In this document: positions 53,801 to 62,800 of the stretch, piece after piece | How positions within the stretch are numbered: the stretch's first letter is position 1 | How the letters are laid out: each line of letters opens with the position of its first letter | Source of the DNA: Cymbomonas tetramitiformis | Lineage: Eukaryota > Chlorophyta > Pyramimonadophyceae > Pyramimonadales > Pyramimonadaceae | Assembly (NCBI GenBank): GCA_001247695.2 | Contig: LGRX02033498.1 | Span: 35,054-99,053 of the forward strand | Reading direction: 5' to 3' | DNA: 64,000 bases | Notes under the pieces: model-generated | The model's input: the letters and a program-made list of their open reading frames with translations, nothing else | The model's database searches: none | Told to the model about the DNA's origin: nothing | Made by a program: the position numbers and the translations under genes

Positions 53801-56800
53801 ACGCAACTAAACGACTCTGCCTCAGGGGGGATTGTGTACTCACACCAAGGCCCAGAAGTCTGGGTTTGGAGGAATCAAAGGAAGAACACACCCTGGATGC
53901 ACAAGAGGGGGAAATGGTATTGGAGAGAGGCGATGGACGGGGGAAGCCTCTTCTATGTCAATAGCGCTGCAGGGAGGACCTCCCTCCGCAGGAATTTTGC
54001 GGGGAGGAACAGCAACTGTGTTTTTGTTCCGGTCGGCATGCTGCGGAAAGTCAGGAAAGAGCTCGAAGATAGGGACAAGAACAGGAAGTCTCGCAGAGGA
54101 GGGGAAGCTACAGATCAACCCTCCACCCCCCCCCTTAGCGGTGGGGGGGGTGAAAAGCGGCCCCCCCCAAGGAACCAGACACGGGGCGCGAACCCCCAAG
54201 AGGAGGGGGGCCTCTACACGGTGGAGGGACGTGTATCGGATGTGCAACTCAGCCGGTACCTTCACACAATTGACCCGGCTCCGCCGGAGGAGATGAACCA
54301 GCACAAATTCCTCTCCAAACTTCTGGCCAGGGATGGGATCGATGTCCTGCTCGCGAACGGGAGGTTCGCGTACCAGCCGCTGTGTGACGGAGAGCACTGG
54401 AGGGCCCTCTTCTTTGACCAACAGGCCGGGGAAGGGGGGGGCACCCACGTGCACCTCTTTGACTCCTACGGACCCAACCCACGGGAAGGAGCGAGGGGGC
54501 ATGCGGAGCTGCTGGACGCCACCCGAAAGTGGGCAGAGAGAAGGACAAGGCAGGGGGTCCCTACCGAAATCACGTGCACCAAACTCCGTACTCAGTACGA
54601 TGACTTTCAGTGTGGGGTCTGGGTCGCGGTGATGGCGGCAGCATGGTGCGACTGGACGAAATCCCCAGAGAGGTCAACCTGGCCAAGGGCGGCGCACAGA
54701 GCCGCTGGGGGCACTTGGAAAACGACAAACAATAGGGTGGCAAAACAACACAGAATCGTCATGCAAATCGCCACCAAGCAGGAGGAACACGCGGAAGGCC
54801 AGGCCGGCACCCGGAGCGGGAGCAGTAGAGTACCCGGCAAAAGGGCAGTGCTCAGGCCACTACAACAAGTGACGGGAAGTGGACAGGCGCCAGTTCAGCA
54901 GAAGAGACAGCATAGGGCAGGCGCAAAGACCGTACTTGGCAGCTGGGGCAATAGTGCACGAGAATCTAAAAATGAACCAAATCACCACAGCGATAAAGAG
55001 AATCAAACACCCCCACCAGATGTGGGGGAGGAAGGCAGACTGTCCCTGATGACCTGGAATATCAGAGGAAGCGACCACGCGTACTATGACCTCGCCAGGA
55101 GTTGCGAGGAGCACCAGCCGGACGTGCTGGTTCTCACAGAAACAAAGGCGGCGGGCCCCATGGGACCAAAAAAACACCAAGGGCTGGGTTACAGCGCCTG
55201 GCACTCAGCGCCGTGCCATGGAATCCAGCGGAGGGGGGCGGATGGTACTTCGTACAGAGGGGGGGTGGTCCTAGCCCTCAGACGCCCCTACGACAGGACG
55301 GACGTGCGCGCTAACCGTGAAGTCCCCAGATGCGCGAAAGGGTATCTACAGCATGTAGTTATCACGCTGCCAAGCGGCGTAAAGGTGCACGTGCTCGGTG
55401 TCTACAACCCTCCCCACCCGGAAGAAGAGGCGGTCAGGACGTGTATCCGTGATTACATAGCCCGAGAGGCCGCAGTGGCTTCCAGGAAGGGGGAGCACAT
55501 GGTGGTGGGGGGAGACTTCAACGTCGCGGAGATCCCCAGAGAGCAAGACGGGATAGAACAACGTGCATGGAGAGGGATGTCTGACCGGGCGGGCCTTGCA
55601 GAGATCAGCTGCCCGCAAGGACCCACGTTTGGGGACCACAAAATCGATGGGTGGTTAGCGTCAGAAGAGCTTCAGCGGATCGCTGACGAACGGCACCCGA
55701 TCGACACCAGGGCACACAGGCACTGCAGCGACCACCAAGCGGCAGTGGCGGCGGTGCCGCTGTGGAAGCTTCACACGACCACACCGATAGTGGAAGAGCA
55801 GGCGAAACCCGACCCGATCACGAAATATCAATTCCCGATCTCCAAAGCCTTGCAACGCTCGATGAAGGCGGCAATAGATTCGGCGCTCCAACCGAGTCTC
55901 AGGGAAAATGAATTCAAGACAGTGATCGAAAACGCGGTCGACGCGGCGGAAAGGGGAAGCCCGGACGCCAGGGAAAGAATTGATGAGGCCGGGAAGGCAG
56001 TTGATGGGGTCCTTCAGCAAGCCATGCGGGCCGTGGAGATCCCCCTTGAAACCGTCAGGTGCAAGCCCAAGGTCACCAGGGACCCCAACACAGGGGTCAG
56101 ACTACCAAAAGCTAAATTCAGGAAGCGGGATAAAGCGCTGAAGGCAGCGGCGGTCCTACAGGAGATGCTTGCGATAGAGAGGGCAACAGGGGAAACCCCC
56201 AGCGCGGCACTGCTAGAGGAAGCCATGGCGGAGCCACGGGACACGGCGAAGGGCAGACCTGACACGTGTGCGGAGCCGGAAGACCCCCACGGGTGGGCGG
56301 AGTCTGAGATGCGCAGGTTCAGGCAGGAAGCCAAGTCCGTTATCAAAGACCACAAAGCCGAAACCTGGGAGACATTTGTCCAGAAATTCCGTAGTAACTA
56401 CTATCGCATGAAAAAGTCAGCCCACAGGTTCGTCTTCAGAGACCGCGACGCACTCCCGAAAGGAAGAACCTTGGGGATATGGGACAGAAACAACAAAATG
56501 GCAGTCGGGGCGGTGGCCACCGCGGAGGCCTTTTCGGGGCACATGGCCCACTCGGACCCATATTGCTTCGAACACCCCAGGACGGACCAACTGGACGAAG
56601 AGATGCCATGGTTGGCGGCGGACGCCCCGGATAGCATGAAACCGGGGCAAAGACCGAGGAAGACGGAGCTGGGGAGCAGGCTCACTATTGAACTCTACAG
56701 ACAAATTGTCAAACGGCTCCCCAACGGGAAGGCAGCCGGCCCGGATGCGGTACCAAATGAAATCCTCAAGGCTATGCCGGAGGAATTCCACGAAGTTCTC

Positions 56801-59800
56801 TTCTCGCTCATGAGGGCGATGTGGAAAGCGGGGATAACCCCAGGCACTTGGAAGTTGGGCACCTTTGTCTACCTACATAAGAAAGGGGACACCTCTGTGT
56901 TTTCCAATTACAGGCCCATAGGGCTTCTCCGCACAATTCTCAAGCTTTATACGGCAATGGTCACGGATGTTCTATCCACGTTCTGCGAGGTAAACAGTAT
57001 CCACAGCCAAGAGCAGATGGGTTCTAGGAAACACAGAAGCACGATCAACCAGCTCCTTCGACTGCAGCATGTTATCGAGGACAGCAAACTGTCCCACAGC
57101 CAACTGCATGTTCTCTACGTGGACTTCGAGAACGCCTACGGGTCGGTGGAGCATGACAGACTCCAGCACACCATGAAGTACCTGGGGATCCCGGAGGACG
57201 CGGTCAGAGTGGTGGCAGACCTCTACGGGGGGGAGGCACACAGATCACCTTTTAGGATGGCCTCAAAGATAGAGCACCACAGCTCGGAGCCCCTCATGGT
57301 CAAAAGGGGACTAGTGCAGGGAGACTCGCTGAGCCCCCTACTCTTTATTCTCTATTTGGAACCCCTACTACGCTGGCTCAAGGCGGGCAACAAGGGGTAT
57401 CTGCACCGCCTCACGGATTCGGACAAACCAATTCGCACTTCCTCGGCGGCATATGTGGACGATCTCGCCCTGATCGCGGAGTCGGCAACGCAACTGGCAG
57501 TGCAAGTCAGGAAGCTGGAGCTCTACTCCAACTGGAGTGGACTTCGAATCAACAAGATCAAATGCGGAATTACGGGAACGGACGAAAAAGGGTCTCCGAT
57601 CCCTGAGGAGACATACGAGGATGTCACCATGCGCACCCCCAGGGTAGGCAAGCATGGATTCCCGTACCTCCACCCGGATGACCCATACAAGTACCTTGGG
57701 ATACAAGTAGCCCTCTCGGGGGACTGGACGGTCCAAAAGCAAGCCTCCTTTCTGCAGGCAAGGGAAAGGATACAGGCGCTCCTCCACTCCCCTCTGACGA
57801 GCGGACAGCAGGAGGAGGTCCTCCGCTCGGCAATTATAGGACAGCTTAGATATGCCCTTCCCTTAGGGATTTTTTCTACCAAGGAAATCGAGGACCTAGA
57901 CGCGATTATCGGCGGGGCATACAAGCTCCTTAATGGACTGCCAAGAGGCACCGCTAATTGCTACACGGCACTCCCGAAAACCTCCTACGGGCTTGGGCAC
58001 ACACCACTGCTGGCCACGTACGCACAAAGTGTGGCGAGCGCCCTGCAGATGGCCACCGCCACCAGGGAAGACCTTCGAGAAAGGCCGAGAGAGGTGTTCA
58101 GGGAAAGCGAGGCCTTTCATGTCAAGCAGACCTCTCAACTTAGTGCCACCACGAGGGGGCTGGTCAGGTATCATTACAACCGCAGACAGGGACAGGTGGA
58201 CGGTACGGTCAGAACTGGGGAACTCGACAGGTGCTGCACAGCCCGGCAACTTGCGGTGCTACGTGAGCACCAAGTCTTGCTCACAGGATCTGGACCGCTA
58301 CTGGCGGACCTGATTAACACCCAACACGGGGTTATCTCCAAACTTGCGAACGCGGTTCGGAAGCCCTTCCCGAGTGCGCTCGAAGGCAGACACAGAACGG
58401 TCGTTGACCAGGACACGGGTGAGGAGAGCGTGAAGATCTACTCAGTCAATGACCAGGAGGAAATCCCGCTTAGTCTGACCACGCTGCTGCCTCTGCTCCC
58501 TTTCGTGGAGGAGGGGTTTTATGTGGCGAAGGGGGGCACCCGTGCGTGCAGCCTCAGAGAAGCAAAAACGAAAGTCCCCGCCAGATTTCAAGGGCGCATG
58601 CGAACCTTCATGCTCATGCTGTACCCATATATATGCGAAGCGCTCGCTGACAAGCCCAACGACGCGCGATTCTGGGACAACCCGAAGAACCTCACCCTCA
58701 AACCCCAGTTTATGCCGTCCAAAGAGGCACACAACGCTCTAGGGTTCCAAAGGTTGGCAGAACCCCAGGCGACCGAAAGGGAAGAACCAACCACTTGGGA
58801 AGAGGGCTTCCACCCCACTCAATCCAAATGGGGCCCGCGATCGCTGTGGCACGCAGGAAGAAGAGGACCCCCCACGACCTCCATGCAAGCCAAAAACGCC
58901 TTAAAACAAATGGCGACAGGTTATTGCGCCAAGGATGAAGAAGACCACGAAGACGCCTTTAAATGCCACGATATTGGAGTCAGACCCACCCTGCTTGAGG
59001 ACCCGGGGGGTAGAGTCATGATAATGGACTCCGTAGGCGTGAGACCCAAGGCGGAAAAATTCCTCTCAGACCTGCGACACGCAGCCAGAGCTGGAGCAAG
59101 ACTCACCGAGAAGGAGGCGATGGACAGCAGGAGGGCGATGAGGAGAAACCGCTCTGAGGGGTCCCATGCGGACAGCCTCCTGAAGGGGGGAGGAAGAAGA
59201 GGAAATGAGCCCCGGAGGGAGGGCACCCCCAGGCACAGGACGGAAGGGGTCTTCTCGGACACCAGAGGCAGGGAGGCGTGGCTTAGCTCCATACAAGTGG
59301 AAACCCACAGCCTCTGCACGACGGGCTTGGACACAGTGTCGATGCACCAGACGAAACTCGCGGATGCCCTCAACGGAACCGAGTTCGAGCAGTCGGAACA
59401 ATACGAGGCGCAGATGCGCAACACGATGGAAACGGTCCGGGACGAGGGATTTTCCTTTGTCCTGACTTGCGACGGCAGCCACTGGAATGTGCTCCTATTC
59501 GGAAAAAATGAGGACACCAGTGTTTCAATCTACCTCTACGACCCAATGGGGGGGGAAGACACGCGCCTATTGACTGCGCTGAGACAGTGGGCAGGACCGC
59601 CGGGATGGCCGCCGGTCAACGTAACGGTCTCCAACATGGGGGTCGCACACCAACGGGACGGATACCAATGCGGCGTCTGGGTGTGCTACATGATTGACAA
59701 GTGGCAGGAATGGAATAGGTCCACCACAGGAGAGAAGTGGGAGTCCTGGATCGGGCTGCATGGGCCCCCGGTGGGCGGAGAAGCTACGACCTCCAAGGGA

Positions 59801-62800
59801 TACAGGAAAGCCATGAGAGGCCCAATCATGGCGCGCATAGGAGAATTGGAACAACGGGAGCGCCACCACGTGTTCCACGGGGAGGGAGAGACTCATGACC
59901 CAATCTCCTTCGAGGAGGTGGATGACGAAATCCAGGAAGAGGCCGGCGCGGGGCCAATGCAAGACAGGAGGAGCCCGACCAGGCAGACCCAGGCAAACAC
60001 GGTGCCAGAAACCCCCAGGCACGCCCGGGAGCTCCCGAAGGTCGGTGAGAAAAGGACCAGGCAGATCATACAAAGCCCCCAGGCCACAGTGGAGAGCGAG
60101 GAGATCAGACCCAGGCCGAATCCGCCTGCGCAGACGCCCCAGAGGGAAACAAGCCCCCACCGGGTCACAAGGGTTAGCCTGGAAGACGGCAGAGGCACGA
60201 AATGGAAAGGGACCGCGGCGCAGATCATGATGCTGAGGACATGGGTCCTCGCTCAATTGTCCAAAGGAGATGTCAGGACGGGGGAGTTGTTCCAGCATGC
60301 GGCCAAAATCGGATTCCCGAGAGACGCGGTTAGGCTGATGACCACGCACCTCGTAAGCAGTGAACAGGTCGCATGGGCAACGCACCCCCCTGTTAATGAC
60401 TGCCGGAGCAGGAACAGGTGGTGGAGGATCGACACCATGGAGCTCTCGGTAGGCGCTGGCCCGACGGTTGCCAATGATCCGGAAGTGCTCGAAGAAACGG
60501 AGGAGGAACCCCAGGCCGTTGAGGCGTCCGAGAGCACCACAATCCTAGCGGTTAGGACGCACTGGGGAAGCAGGGAATACCTGCTTGGGCCAATTCGCCC
60601 ACAAGGGGAGGCATGGGTCGAAGAGGACACACTGCTGACAGGAGGAATTGCGGGAATGAACCCGAGCCGGGCCGAACGAGAGACCGACACGTTCCACAAC
60701 AAGGAGCGGGAAGCACAGCAGGCTCGGAGACCCACAGAAAGAGAACCGCTGTCAGGAGCTCCCACGAGGCATGCCCACTACTGGCCGGGGGTCACCAAGC
60801 TCAACATAGACACTGAACCCTTTAACCCAGACTGGGACGCAGCACCCTCGGGCAAGTGCACGCTCACGACAGAGACAGGCAGGCACCACGTGTTCGCGCA
60901 CGACGAGCGGGGCAAGATGGTAGGCGCCCTCAAAGAAGAGGTACTCGATAGGCTCTACGACAGATATGTGGCCGCGGCGGGCACGAACAGCGCGGATCAG
61001 ACCCATACAAGGGCGGGGGAAGAGCGACGGCGGTCCTTCGAGGAGCGGGAGCCACAGCTGGGCACAGTCCACGGATTCGCCACAGAAGTAGTCCTCCTGC
61101 TCAAAAGATATTCCTGCGAGGAGGAGGAGGAAGTCAAGAAAACTGCACTGCAAAATCACTGGACGCTCCCTCCAGAAATTATGCAAGCGCTCCAGGAGGC
61201 CTTCGGGATCCAGGCGGAGATATTCGCGTCGCCGCTCAACGTACACAGCCACACGGCGACATACTGCTCCAAGTTCGACAGGGACAAGATTTTCGGATCC
61301 AAAGGGTCTGCATGGGACACCCAATGGGGAGAACTGGGCGCCTTCGAGTTCAATCCGGAGTACACAGCGGCAGACCTAGACAAAGCGCTTCAGGAGGCCC
61401 TGATGTCCACCATGGCGAAAACCCCGGTACTGGGTGTAGGAATTTACCCGGCCTGGACGAGAACGCCAGCCAAGGCATACTGCAGGAGGTATGGAGATAC
61501 TAGGATACATGAATTTGGGGTGATCCCAAGAAAAAACTTTACGTTCCTTCCCCCAGACCACTGGGGAGGCACCACAGTATCAGGCGTCACGAAGAAGAAC
61601 TACAGCAACTGGGGAGTTAGGATCCTAGTTGTTGCCAACGCAGAGGGATGGCAAAAATTCTGCCCGGATCCAGAAGGGGCAGCGGAACTAGTCGGGAAGG
61701 CCCTGCAGCGCAGCACGTACTGCACGGTCCGTAAGTACCACACGATTCGGAACCTCAGGCCGGCCAACCCGAGGGTCCACACCTCGGATGCAGTGTCAGA
61801 CATGGCGGCGGTTAAAAATGCGATGGAGAACGCTAGTCAATACGACATGATCTTCGACCCTCACCCGATGAGAAAATGGGAAATACCGAGCATGTCGCGC
61901 AGACAGGGATGGGGGAACGAAGGGGGTGAGGTCCCCAAGGAAGACCGCACACCGGAGGCGGCGAGGGCCATGAGACAAACATGGCGCGACAGGGGACTCG
62001 CCGAGGTCACGATCACGGAGTACCATGCGGCGAACACGGCATGGCCTTTGGACAAGATCAAAGAGGACTCGAGGGCCAGATGGCTAAAGGCAATGGAGCG
62101 CACTCCCATGCTCTTCAGCAGACAAGACAGGGACAGGGGACACACGGAAGTAAGGGAGAGGTTCCCCACGTGTCCCATTAAGCACAAAACCGGACGCTCC
62201 AGAACCCTAGAGAAAATCAACAAAGCCTGGGATGCAACCTCGTTCCTCTATACGGATGGATCGCGACTGGACCCAGAGGAAGAAGGGGGGTTACATAGAG
62301 TGGGAGCGGCCTACTGGGACCCCAGAGGGGATGAAAACCCCAGAACTTGGAGGGGCACGTGGTCGACGGGTGGACACCTCACCATCAACAGGGCGGAACT
62401 CCTGGCGATCCACGCGGCACTCAGGGCCAGAGAATGCACAACACCGGACGAGATAGCAATCTGCACGGACAGCCTCTGCAGTATGTACCAAATACTCAAC
62501 ATGTTGTCCAGACCCCACACGATGGAGGGCCATAGACACAGGGATTTGCTTGAGGATATACTCTCCCTGGTCGAACAGCATAACAGCCAGGGAACGAAGG
62601 TCTCACTCAGGAAGGTCAGAAGCCACACGGGGGTGAAGGGCAACGACAAGGCAGATGAGGCGGCCAAACAGGCAGCAGAAAACCAGGAGGGCACCACCCA
62701 AATTGACCCATGGGACAACAGGACCATGTACACGCTCGTGGCCAATGCCCGGGATGGTGAATCGATGAGGCCCCTGCAAGGGGAGGGGGCGGTGGAAAGG

